Assembly (NCBI GenBank): GCA_963742205.1 | Contig: CAVUKZ010000006.1 | Span: 124,001-188,000 of the forward strand | Length of the DNA stretch: 64,000 bases | Origin: WHSW01 sp963742205 | GTDB taxonomy: Bacteria; Actinomycetota; Thermoleophilia; Solirubrobacterales; 70-9 | Direction of reading: 5' to 3' | Part shown: piece by piece, positions 27,224 through 34,724 of the stretch | Layout: each line of letters opens with the position of its first letter | Position numbering within the stretch: the stretch's first letter is position 1 | The notes under the pieces: model-generated | Told to the model about the DNA's origin: nothing | What the model saw: the letters and a program-made list of their open reading frames with translations, nothing else | Database searches by the model: none | Translations under genes and position numbers: made by a program

Positions 27224-28003
27224 ATGCGCCTGCGGATCCTCGCGCTCGCCCTGGTCGCCGCGCTGTTGTGCGCAGGCACGGCGTCCGCCGACACGCTGAC
27301 GGTGACCAGCCAGTCAGACGACGGGCCCGGCACGCTCGCGCAGACGATCCTCGACGCCGGCGCCGGCGACACGATCCGGATCCCGCCCGGCACCTATCTG
27401 CTCTCAAACGGCGACACGCTGGTGGAGCAGCAGAACGTGCTCCGCGGTGCGGGGGTGACGCAAACCAAGGTGATCCCGAGCGGCGGGGGCGACGCGCTCA
27501 ACCAGATCAGCTACTCGGGGCTCACGGTCGAGCCCGCGAGGCAGGCGGAGCCCAGCGGCGGCTCGCAGATCGAGACCCAGGCGCAGATCATCGCCCTGAT
27601 CGCGACCCTGGCGATCTTCCTGCTGATCCTCGAGCTCGTCCGCCGCCGGCGTCTGGTGGAGCGCTACGCGCTGCTCTGGATGGCGGCCGCCGTGTTCCTG
27701 CTCGTGCTGGCGATCTGGTCCGACGGCCTCGACGTGATCGCCGACGCGATGGGAATCAAGGAGCCGGCCAACGCGATCTTCATCCTCGCCTTCGGCATGG
27801 TGTTTCTCTTGCTGCTGAACTTCTCCGTGGCCACCTCGCGCCTGTCCGAGGAGACGAAGATCCTCGCCCAGGAGAGCGCCCGCCTCGAGCAGGAGCTGCG
27901 GGTCGCGCGGGGCGAGGTGCCGAGCGTCAACGGCGACTCAGCCGCCGCGGACGCCGAGCAGCCCGCGCACGACCGACCAGTAGGCACCGAGGACGAGAGC
28001 TAG
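27224..28003 (+). CDS. DUF2304 membrane protein with secreted beta-helix-like N-terminus
   Basis: The protein has a signal peptide (MRLRILALALVAALLCAGTASA). Then comes a stretch resembling the start of a right-handed beta-helix (SQSDDGPGTLAQTILDAGAGDTIRIPPGTYLLSN). From residue about 115 a DUF2304 body follows (IETQAQIIALIATLAIFLLILELVRRRRLVERYALLW...) with three helices and a C-terminal coiled coil. DUF2304 proteins usually stand alone next to GT2 genes, so the extra N-terminus makes this an apparent fusion. It starts 2 bases after the GT2 stop. Function is unknown; a role in glycolipid transfer is inferred from the neighbour. Confidence 0.7.
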   Translation: MRLRILALALVAALLCAGTASADTLTVTSQSDDGPGTLAQTILDAGAGDTIRIPPGTYLLSNGDTLVEQQNVLRGAGVTQTKVIPSGGGDALNQISYSGLTVEPARQAEPSGGSQIETQAQIIALIATLAIFLLILELVRRRRLVERYALLWMAAAVFLLVLAIWSDGLDVIADAMGIKEPANAIFILAFGMVFLLLLNFSVATSRLSEETKILAQESARLEQELRVARGEVPSVNGDSAAADAEQPAHDRPVGTEDES

Positions 28004-28982
28004 CGCGCGCGAGCGCCCGGCCCTCCCGAGGTAGGCCGAGTCGAGACGCGCGGTGAGTCCGGCCGCGAACTCGCCGGCCGTGACCGTGCGCGCCGCCTGG
28101 ATCCGGCGGCGCTCGCGCATCAGCCGCGGCAGCGCGACGAGCGTCTCGGCCCACGCCCGGACCTTCTGCGGCAGCCAGCCGCCGGCCGCCGCGGCTACGA
28201 GCAGTGCGAGCTCGGTCGCGAGGAGGGCCGGCATGAGCAGGGCCAGGAGCGCACCGGGGTAGGTGCGGATCAGCGTCGCCCACCGGTTGCGCTCGAGGTA
28301 GAGCCACTTGCCGGCGCCCTTGTCGAACTCGTAGTCGTGGTCGACGCGGGCGGCGTCGGCGACCCCGAGCCGGCCGCCCCCGAGCCGGACGCGGAGCGAG
28401 AGGTCGACGTCCTCGTGGTAGAGGAAGAAGGGCTCGGGCATGCCGTTCAGGGCCCGGTAGAGGTTGAGGGGGAGCGTCAGGCAGGCGCCGGAGACGAAGC
28501 CCGGCTCGCCACTCGCCACTCGCCACTCGCCACTCGCGTCGTAGGGATCGCCCGCGCCGCCCGGCCCAGGCGATCGCGGTGTAGTGCAGGACGCCGCCAC
28601 GGGTGTTGATCGTGCGACCGTCGTCCGCGGTGACCAGGGCCTGCCAGGCCGACCAGCCCCGACCGTCGGCGTGGGGGGCCTCGATCGCCTCGCGCCAGCC
28701 CGGCTGCGGAATCGCGTCCGGGTTGAGCAGGCAGAGGAGCTCTCCGCTCGCCGCGTCGGCGCCGCGGTTGCAGGCCGCGGCGAACCCGAGGTTGGAACCG
28801 GTCTCGATCACGATCGCCTTCGGCGCCAGCTCGCGCACCAGGGCCGGCGTGCCGTCGGCGGAGGCGTTGTCGGCGACGATCAGCTCGTCGCCGTCGCGCA
28901 GCTGCGCGCAAAGCGCCGGGAGCGTGCGCGCGAGCGCGGCGCGCGACTCGTAGGCGACGATGACGACCGAAAGCGTGGACAC
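27938..28982 (-). CDS. GT2 glycosyltransferase (rhamnosyltransferase-like), frameshifted in consensus
   Basis: The first frame, from GTG at 28982, gives STLSVVIVAYESRAALARTLPAL, VADNASADGTPALV, GSNLGFAAACNRGAD, LLNPDAIPQPGW and GRTINTRGGVLHYTAIAWAG. The second resumes with GDPYDASGE and continues EPGFVSGACLTLP, NLYRALNGMPEPFFLYHEDVDLSLRVRLGG and FDKGAGKWLYLERNRW. These are GT2 motifs, including the EDVDLS metal site. The frame shift is best placed at 28559-28560 (GGG|C|GGC), just before a heptanucleotide repeat. The stop end overlaps the convergent DUF2304 gene by 66 bases. It likely adds a sugar to cell-surface glycan; donor unknown. Confidence 0.8.
28505..28537. repeat. Heptanucleotide tandem repeat (CTCGCCA)x4 plus a partial copy
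   Basis: Four perfect copies of CTCGCCA and a 5-base partial copy lie inside the glycosyltransferase gene, encoding alternating ASGEWRVASGE-type text on the minus strand. Because 7 is not a multiple of 3, loss or gain of one unit changes the reading frame; three units equal seven codons. Slipped-strand mispairing could therefore switch the gene on and off. Confidence 0.8.
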
Positions 28983-29011
28983 CGGCACGCACCCTACGAT
29001 TCCGGCGAGCA

Positions 29012-29413
29012 ATGAAGCACCTGCTGCGCCCCATCTTCGATCGCGTGATCATCAAGGAGCTCGAGCCGGACCGGGTCCGCCGCTCGGGCCTGGTCGTCCC
29101 CGCCGGCAGCCACGAGCCGCCGCCCCAGCACGGGATCGTGCTGGCGATCGGGCCCGGCCTCGACTGGTGGGAGGGCGCCGGCGTGGCGATGCCGGTGAAG
29201 CCCGGCGACCACGTCGTCTTCCCGGCGTCGGCGGGGGCCTGGGTCGAGGTCGAGGAGGAGAAGCTGCTCGTGTGCCGCGTGGGCGAGCTGCTCGGCGTGC
29301 TCGAGGAGATCGGCGTGTGCCCGTACTGCGGCGATCAGGGCGTGCCCGGACCCGACGCCTGCCCGGTATGCGGCCGCGGTGCGAGCAGCCCGGCGTCGGC
29401 TGACGACGTTTGA
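29012..29413 (+). CDS. GroES-like co-chaperonin with C-terminal zinc ribbon
   Basis: The 133-residue protein starts MKHLLRPIFDRVIIKELEPD, a Cpn10 beta-barrel start, with GIVLAIGPGLDWWEG, PVKPGDHVVFP and a CRVGELLGVLEE region. It lacks a clear mobile loop (GGIVLT in GroES). The C-terminal 30 residues form CPYCGDQG-N8-CPVCG, a rubredoxin-like zinc ribbon. No groEL is in the window. It may be a specialised co-chaperonin or an unrelated use of the fold. It is coupled (TTGA) to the next gene. Confidence 0.78.
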   Translation: MKHLLRPIFDRVIIKELEPDRVRRSGLVVPAGSHEPPPQHGIVLAIGPGLDWWEGAGVAMPVKPGDHVVFPASAGAWVEVEEEKLLVCRVGELLGVLEEIGVCPYCGDQGVPGPDACPVCGRGASSPASADDV

Positions 29414-29904
29414 CCGCTTACGACGCCTCCGAGTGGAGCGACCTGTTCGTCGCGGCGGCGGGCGCGGGCGCCGCGCTCGCGGGGCTCGTCTTCGTCGCCG
29501 TCTCGATCAACATCGACCGGATCCTCGCCGGCGAGGGGCTCCCCGACCGGGCGCTGTCGACGGTGCTGACGCTGCTGATGGCCGTCTGCGTCTCGATCGT
29601 CGGTTTGATACCCGGCCAGGGAAACGTCGCGCTCGGCGCCGAATTGCTCGGCCTCACCGCGCTGCTCGGGATCGTGATCGGACGGCTCACGGTCCGCAGC
29701 CTGCCGTCGGGACCGGCGCCAAAGCACTGGGTTATCGGCCGGCTCTTTGTGGTGGCGGTCGCCGTGGTTCCCCTGCTCGTTGGAGCGATCAGCGTGCTTG
29801 CGGAGAGCGGCGGGGGCCTGTACTGGATCGCTGCCGGGATCCTCGGCTCGCTGGTAGGCGCCGTCGCCAACGCCTGGGTGTTGCTGGTCGAGATCCTGCG
29901 CTAG
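29410..29904 (+). CDS. Small four-helix membrane protein
   Basis: This 164-residue membrane protein has four hydrophobic helices (VAAAGAGAALAGLVFVAVSI, LTLLMAVCVSIVGLIP, LFVVAVAVVPLLVGAIS, IAAGILGSLVGAVANAWVLLVEIL) and the N-terminal motif TAYDASEWSDLFVA. I do not recognise the family. Its TTG start overlaps the GroES-like gene's stop, so the two are probably translated together. Function unknown. Confidence 0.6.
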   Translation: MTAYDASEWSDLFVAAAGAGAALAGLVFVAVSINIDRILAGEGLPDRALSTVLTLLMAVCVSIVGLIPGQGNVALGAELLGLTALLGIVIGRLTVRSLPSGPAPKHWVIGRLFVVAVAVVPLLVGAISVLAESGGGLYWIAAGILGSLVGAVANAWVLLVEILR

Positions 29905-29909
29905 CGACG

Positions 29910-30293
29910 ATGTCGGTCGACAACATGGAGCTGGTGCGGCGGTTCTTCGACACCTACTGCCGCGGTGACTACGACGGCTCGCTCGCCTGCCTGGACCCCG
30001 ACGTGGTCTACGGGGTCGCGCAGGAGGCGCCGGCGCGCGGGCGCCCGGCCGTGCGGGCGATCTGGGAGCGGTGGGAGAGCTCGTTCGACGACCTCGAGAC
30101 GGTCCCGGAGGAGTTCATCGACGCCGGCGAGCACGTGGTCGTGCGCGTCCGCTACACGGGCCGCGGTCGCGGCAGCGGGGTGGAGTTCGACGAGCTCAGC
30201 TACGACGTCTGCACCGTCCGTGACGGGCTGGTGGTCCGCAAGCGAGAGTTCGCCGAGCGTTCGGAGGCGCTGGGGGCTGTGGGACTCAGCTAG
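29910..30293 (+). CDS. SnoaL/NTF2-like protein
   Basis: The 127 residues carry the NTF2-like pattern NMELVRRFFDTYCRGDYDGSLACLDPDVVYG and WERWESSFDDLETVPEEFIDAG, then VVVRVRYTGRGRGSG and DGLVVRKREF. SnoaL-like proteins form a cone-shaped cavity and act as isomerases, hydroxylases or ligand binders, so the activity cannot be told. It is 5 bases downstream of the membrane protein and may be in its operon. The convergent anti-sigma gene overlaps its end by 4 bases. Confidence 0.82.
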   Translation: MSVDNMELVRRFFDTYCRGDYDGSLACLDPDVVYGVAQEAPARGRPAVRAIWERWESSFDDLETVPEEFIDAGEHVVVRVRYTGRGRGSGVEFDELSYDVCTVRDGLVVRKREFAERSEALGAVGLS

Positions 30294-30700
30294 GACGCGG
30301 GCTCGAGCTCGAACCAGACGTCGCTCGAAGGACGATCGACGCCCCAACGAGACGCCAGCGTATCGACGATCCGCAGCCCGAAGCCGCCGTCGCGGGCGTC
30401 CCGTGGCGGTGCGATCTCCACCGGACCTACCCCTCGGTCACCGACCGTCCCGCGCGTCCAGCCGCCCGCGGTCACCTCGACGGTCACCTCGATCGGCCGA
30501 CCGCTGCCATGGAGGACCGAGTTGTTGACCAACTCCGATACCACCATCTGCAGGTCGCGAAGGGTCAGGTCCGGGAGGCCGTTGGCGAGACCCTCGATCT
30601 CGCGCCGTGCTTTCGAGCCGGCACTCGGCACGCTCTCTAGGACGATCTCGAAGCCGGACGAACTGTCGCTCCGCGTCCACGGCGCCGCTTGCGTATCCAT
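30290..30700 (-). CDS. Anti-sigma regulatory kinase, RsbW/SpoIIAB type
   Basis: The 136-residue protein is a stand-alone HATPase_c domain: LRDLQMVVSELVNNSVLHG (N-box), DRGVGPVEI (G1 box) and GGFGLRIVDTLASRWGV (G2 box). Such kinases bind a sigma factor and phosphorylate its antagonist at Ser. No sigma or antagonist gene is adjacent; a STAS antagonist lies at 39075. It may be part of a serine-kinase partner-switching network. Confidence 0.85.
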   Translation of the reverse strand: MDTQAAPWTRSDSSSGFEIVLESVPSAGSKARREIEGLANGLPDLTLRDLQMVVSELVNNSVLHGSGRPIEVTVEVTAGGWTRGTVGDRGVGPVEIAPPRDARDGGFGLRIVDTLASRWGVDRPSSDVWFELEPAS

Positions 30701-30884
30701 TTGTTTCCCTTCCGAGGCGGCTCCACCGCCCGGGGTCCGGGCCGTGCTGAGCAGCCTCGTTATATGGGGCGAGGAAGCCTTCCCGGAGGCGGGGGACCAA
30801 CTTGCCCACTCCCTTCTTACCCGAAATAGGGGTCGTTGTCACCTGCGCCTCGGTGCTGACCGGAGCGAGGGCTACGTTGCGTTC

Positions 30885-30968
30885 GTGCGGGCGCTGTTCT
30901 GGATCTATTCGACCGTGATCGCGCTCGGTCTCGCCTACTTCATCGTCATCGGCCTCACGCACCACTGA
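30885..30968 (+). CDS. 27-residue single-helix membrane peptide
   Basis: A GTG start at 30885 gives VRALFWIYSTVIALGLAYFI and then VIGLTHH, one hydrophobic helix with a His-His tail. Its stop is one base before the GTG start of the DUF6766-like gene, so it is probably translated with it. The reading frame extends upstream with no good coding signal, so I take only the short form. Function unknown. Confidence 0.5.
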   Translation: MRALFWIYSTVIALGLAYFIVIGLTHH

Positions 30969-30969
30969 C

Positions 30970-31644
30970 GTGCGGCGGTTCGTCCGCGAGAACTCCCTCG
31001 GCCTCTTCTTCGGACTGCTTTTCCTCGGCGCGCTCGTCGGCCAGGCGATCGCCGGCCACATCGCCTACAACCAGGACCAGCTGGCCCACGGAGAGCACGC
31101 CGTCTCGCTCGGTCGCTACGTCACCTCCTCGAGCTTTGCCAACGCGGTGGCCGAGAACTGGCAGTCGGAGTACCTGCAGTTCATGCTCTTCATGCTCGCG
31201 ACCGTGTGGCTGCTCCAGCGGGGCTCTCCAGAGTCGAAGGAACTCGATCGACCCGGGCGCGAGAGCGCCGAGGACCAGAAGCTGGGACGGCACGCTCCGC
31301 CGGACGCCCCGGGCTGGGCGCGGGCCGGCGACTGGCGGACCAGCGTCTACTCCAACTCGCTGCTGATCGTGATGAGCCTGATCTTCGTCGGCTCCTGGGT
31401 CGCGCAGTCGGTCACCGGCTGGACCGAGTTCAACCAGACCCAGGCGGAACACCACGAATCCGCGGTGAGCTGGATCGGCTACCTCGGCCAGGCCGACTTC
31501 TGGGAGGCGACCCTGCAGAACTGGCAATCGGAGTTTCTCGCCGTCGGCTCCTTCGCGGTCTTCGCGATCTACCTGCGCCAGCGCGGCTCGCCCGAGTCAA
31601 AGCCGGTCGGCGAACCGCACGACTCGACCGGGATCGAGGGCTGA
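30970..31644 (+). CDS. DUF6766-like membrane protein
   Basis: The 224-residue protein has four membrane helices arranged as two repeats, each with LxFxGxxVxQ.xxG and a YxNQDQLAHGEHAVSLGRY or FNQTQAEHHESAVSWIGYLGQ-type loop, and two WQSE motifs (ENWQSEYLQFMLFM, QNWQSEFLAVGSFAVF). It matches what I know as DUF6766. No catalytic motif is visible. It follows the 27-residue peptide by one base and lies before the metal island. Function unknown. Confidence 0.72.
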   Translation: MRRFVRENSLGLFFGLLFLGALVGQAIAGHIAYNQDQLAHGEHAVSLGRYVTSSSFANAVAENWQSEYLQFMLFMLATVWLLQRGSPESKELDRPGRESAEDQKLGRHAPPDAPGWARAGDWRTSVYSNSLLIVMSLIFVGSWVAQSVTGWTEFNQTQAEHHESAVSWIGYLGQADFWEATLQNWQSEFLAVGSFAVFAIYLRQRGSPESKPVGEPHDSTGIEG

Positions 31645-31688
31645 GTCGAGCTCCTCGCTCTCACCTCAACGCTCGTTAGGATGAGTGC

Positions 31689-32042
31689 GTGGCCGACGAT
31701 CGCTGCGACCTGCTCTGCCTTGACCTGGAGAAGGCCGAGTCGCTGCGGCAGTCCCGCCTTGAGCCAGCCCGAGCTAACGGTGCTGCCGGCCAGGCGAAGG
31801 CCCTCGGCGATCCGACCCGGCTGACCCTGGCGTGGGCTCTGGCCGAGACCGACGAGGCCTGCGTCTGCGATCTGGCTTGGGTCATGGAGCGTGCTGAGAA
31901 CCTGGTCTCTCATCACCTGAGGATCCTGCGTCAAGCCGAACTGGCGACAAGCCGCCGCGAGGGAAAGATGGTCCTCTACTCCCTGACCCCTCGTGGCCGC
32001 GAGCTGGTGGAGATGGCCGTGACCGCGGAGGCCCGGGCATGA
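31689..32042 (+). CDS. ArsR/SmtB-family metal sensor, CadC-like
   Basis: The 117-residue winged-helix repressor has Cys6 and Cys10 in the N-terminal arm and Cys58-x-Cys60 in the CVCDLAWVM segment of helix alpha-3. This matches the tetrathiolate site of CadC, which senses Cd(II), Pb(II) or Zn(II), with the recognition helix ENLVSHHLRILRQAEL. It likely represses the following transport genes and lets go when the metal binds. The start is GTG, and the stop overlaps the transporter start (ATGA). Confidence 0.85.
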   Translation: MADDRCDLLCLDLEKAESLRQSRLEPARANGAAGQAKALGDPTRLTLAWALAETDEACVCDLAWVMERAENLVSHHLRILRQAELATSRREGKMVLYSLTPRGRELVEMAVTAEARA

Positions 32043-32752
32043 GTGAGCTCGCCCTCCCGACACTGCCTCAGATCGAGCGGCGCGAGCCGGCGGCCCCGAG
32101 CCTCGAATGGCTGGCCGCGGCCAAGCGCGCCCGCTTCCTCTCCTGGCTCAGCTTGGTCTGGATGGGCCTCGAGGGCGGGATCGCGCTGTTCGCCGGGATC
32201 GCCGCCGGCTCGATCGCCCTGATCGGCTTCGGGATCGACTCGACCATCGAGGGGGTGGCCAGCGTGATCATCATCTGGCGCTTCACCGGCGCGCGGATGC
32301 TTTCTCACGCCGCCGAGGAGAGGGCGCAGAAGCTGGTGGCGATCCAGTTCTTCTTGCTCGCCCCCTATGTCGGCTACGAGGCCATCTCTCATCTGATCAG
32401 CGCCGCGCGGCCCGAGGTCAGCGTGCTCGGCATGCTGCTGACCACCTCGAGCCTGATCGGCATGCCCCTGCTCGGCCGGGCGAAGCAGAAGGTGGCGCTG
32501 AAGCTCGGTTCTCAGGCAACCCACGGCGAGGGCACGCAGAACCTGCTCTGCGCCTACCTGGCCGCGGCCGTACTGGCGGGTCTCGTCGGCAATGCGCTGT
32601 TCGGCGCCTGGTGGCTGGACCCCATGGCGGCGCTATTCATCGCCGGCGTGGCCGTGCGCGAGGGGATCGAAACCTGGCGCGGCGAGGGCTGCTGCACAGC
32701 CGGGCCCAGCCTCGATCCGACGGCAGCCTGCCGGGAAGGCTGCTGTCGATGA
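32039..32752 (+). CDS. Cation diffusion facilitator-type transporter with Cys-rich tail
   Basis: The 237-residue protein has about six helices. Motifs are GFGIDSTIEGVASVIIIW (Asp/Glu metal site of the CDF first half) and WWLDPMAALFIAGVAVREGIETWRGE (second half). The last 18 residues carry CC and CC pairs (GCC...CREGCCR), a likely soft-metal binding tail. It would export Zn, Cd or Co by proton exchange. The CadC-like repressor just before it probably controls it. Confidence 0.82.
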   Translation: MSELALPTLPQIERREPAAPSLEWLAAAKRARFLSWLSLVWMGLEGGIALFAGIAAGSIALIGFGIDSTIEGVASVIIIWRFTGARMLSHAAEERAQKLVAIQFFLLAPYVGYEAISHLISAARPEVSVLGMLLTTSSLIGMPLLGRAKQKVALKLGSQATHGEGTQNLLCAYLAAAVLAGLVGNALFGAWWLDPMAALFIAGVAVREGIETWRGEGCCTAGPSLDPTAACREGCCR

Positions 32753-32802
32753 CAGGGTCCTTGGGCGAGGCCGAGTAGGCGCCCGAAGCTGGGTCTGACG
32801 TC

Positions 32803-33909
32803 GTGGGCGACGTGATCGACACGGTCGCCGAGGGCTTCAAGCAATCGCTGCTGATGGCCTATGAGGTCTGGTGGGCCCTGGTTCTCGGCTTCGCCATCTC
32901 GGCCATGGTCCAGGCGTGGGTACCGCGCGAGCGGATCGAGAGCGCGCTGGCCGGTTCGGGCCTGGGACCCCTGGCCCGGGCCACCGGTCTTGGCGCCGCC
33001 TCGTCCTCGTGCTCCTACGCCGCGATCGCCATCGCCCGGTCGCTCTTTGCCAAGGGCGCCTCGGCAGCCGGCGCGCTGGCCTTCCAGTTCGCCTCGACCA
33101 ACCTCGTCTGGGAGCTGGGCCTTGTGCTGTGGGTCTTGCTCGGCTGGCAGTTCACCGTGGCCGAGTTCGTCGGCGGCCTCGTGATGATCGCGCTCATGGC
33201 GGCGACGCTCCGGCTCTTCGTGTCTCCGCGGCTCGAGGCCCGTGCCAGGGCCAACGCCCAGAAGCTCGGCGGGGCCGAGCCGAGAAGCGCCGCGGCGTCG
33301 TTGGCCTGGCGCCAGCGCCTCGGCTCGACCGAGGCATGGGGCGAGGTCGGCCGGTTCTTCGTCCGCGATTGGCGGATGCTCTGGAAGGAGATCACCATCG
33401 GTTTTCTGCTCGCCGGGTTCATCGGGCTGCTCGGCGACGACTTCTTCAACGCCCTCTTCATCGAGGACGCGCCAGACCTGGTCCAGGCGATCGAGAACGT
33501 CATCGTCGGGCCGCTGGTCGCCGTCCTGAGCTTCGTCTGTTCGGTCGGCAACGTCCCGCTGGCTGCGGTGCTCTGGTCGGGCGGAATCAGCTTCGCCGGG
33601 GTGCTGGCGTTCATCTTCGCCGACCTGATCATCGTCCCGATCGTGCTCGCCTACCGCAAGTTCTACGGCCCCTCGTTCGCGTGGCGGATCACGGCGCTGA
33701 TGTTCCTGACGATGGTCGCCTCAGCCCTGATCGTCGATCTGCTTTTCGGAGCGCTGGGCCTGATCCCCGATGGCCCTCGACCCACCCGCGAGGACATCTT
33801 CGGCTCGGTCGAGCTCGACTACAAGCTGGTGCTCAACCTGCTCGGCCTGGCCATCTTCACGGCCTTGTTCGCGCTCAGCCGGTCAGGTCGGAGAGCGGAA
33901 CGCCGATGA
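32803..33909 (+). CDS. ArsP/DUF318-type permease
   Basis: The 368-residue membrane protein has about eight helices in two halves with the DUF318/ArsP marks SSSCSYAAIAIARSLFAKGA and FVCSVGNVPLAAVLWSGGISF, separated by a charged cytoplasmic loop (residues ~145-185). In characterised members these Cys-containing helices form the path for trivalent methylarsenicals (ArsP) or other soft metals. The start is GTG. It is on the + strand, converging on the oxidase gene with a 35-base overlap, so it is not in the arsM operon. Confidence 0.85.
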   Translation: MGDVIDTVAEGFKQSLLMAYEVWWALVLGFAISAMVQAWVPRERIESALAGSGLGPLARATGLGAASSSCSYAAIAIARSLFAKGASAAGALAFQFASTNLVWELGLVLWVLLGWQFTVAEFVGGLVMIALMAATLRLFVSPRLEARARANAQKLGGAEPRSAAASLAWRQRLGSTEAWGEVGRFFVRDWRMLWKEITIGFLLAGFIGLLGDDFFNALFIEDAPDLVQAIENVIVGPLVAVLSFVCSVGNVPLAAVLWSGGISFAGVLAFIFADLIIVPIVLAYRKFYGPSFAWRITALMFLTMVASALIVDLLFGALGLIPDGPRPTREDIFGSVELDYKLVLNLLGLAIFTALFALSRSGRRAERR

Positions 33910-34724
33910 TCTCGAGCCTGCGGGTCAGGCCGCCGAGGGCGAACTCTCTGACCTCGTCGGTGCTCACACCCAGGCGCTCGATGTCGGGGCCGGTCCGGTC
34001 GCCAGCGCCGCCGAGGGCCTCGGCCACGGACGGCAGGAGATCGCGCAGTGCCTGGCGGACCGCCTCGGCGGCCTCGTCGTGCTCGCGGACGCTCTCGCGC
34101 AGGAACCAGACGCCGTAGCCGATGTGCCGGGTCTCGTCGTGGTGGATGCGCGAGTAGCCCTCCACGAAGCCGGGGAGCAGATCCTCCCGGTTCAGGTATT
34201 CGGTGGCGAAGCGGAAGGTGGTCAGGCCGAGGGTGGCTTCGAGGATCACGTGGTAGATGGTCACGAAACGGACCTTGGCGGCGAGGTCCTCCGGAGCGGC
34301 GACCAGCGCCTCGTGGGCCTGGACCAAGGCCTCGTCGAAGATCCTGCGGAAGGCGGGCGTCACCTGCGCGCGAGCCCGCTCGACATGGTCACTCACCGCC
34401 GCGGGCGAGTCAACGACCTCGTCTTGATAGCGGGCGTAGAACTGCATGTGCCGAGCCTCATCGACCTGCTGGGTTGAGAGGAAGGTCGCCTCCTCCTCCG
34501 AGCCGTAGGCGCCGACCAGGCCGGAGAACTTGGTCGTGATCCGCTCCTCGGCAACCATCAGTTGGGCCAGGACCCAGTAGATGAGCTTCTGGTCCTCGCC
34601 TGGCGAGCTCGGGCCACTGGGCCTTGTCGCGCTCGAGGTCGATCTCGAACGGGTTCCACTGCGAGTCCTCCCAATGCCGGTAGAGGGTCTGGGGATCGAA
34701 GAGCTGGATCTCGCCCTGGGTCAC
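33875..34724 (-). CDS. R2-like diiron oxidase (ribonucleotide-reductase-beta-like), frameshifted in consensus
   Basis: The corrected product is about 282 residues. Its N-terminus TQGEIQLFDPQTLYRHWEDSQWNPFEIDL matches R2-like ligand-binding oxidases. Diiron ligand candidates are Glu in MVAEERITT, ExxH in VDEARHMQFYARY, Glu in HVILEATLGL and ExxH in HHDETRHIGYGVW. The frame breaks near 34601 (AGG|C or GCC|A), a doubled third base. The GTG start overlaps the arsM stop (GTGA), so the two are co-translated. R2-like oxidases couple O2 reduction to two-electron oxidations, but no substrate is known here. Methylarsenicals are the obvious candidates from context. Confidence 0.82.

Noticed and set aside
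28505..28537. The heptanucleotide repeat as the cause of the frame break in the glycosyltransferase
   Set aside because: The break can be placed at GGG|C just upstream, leaving the natural GDPYD text in frame through the repeat, and matches the break type seen elsewhere. Phase variation stays possible but is not needed.
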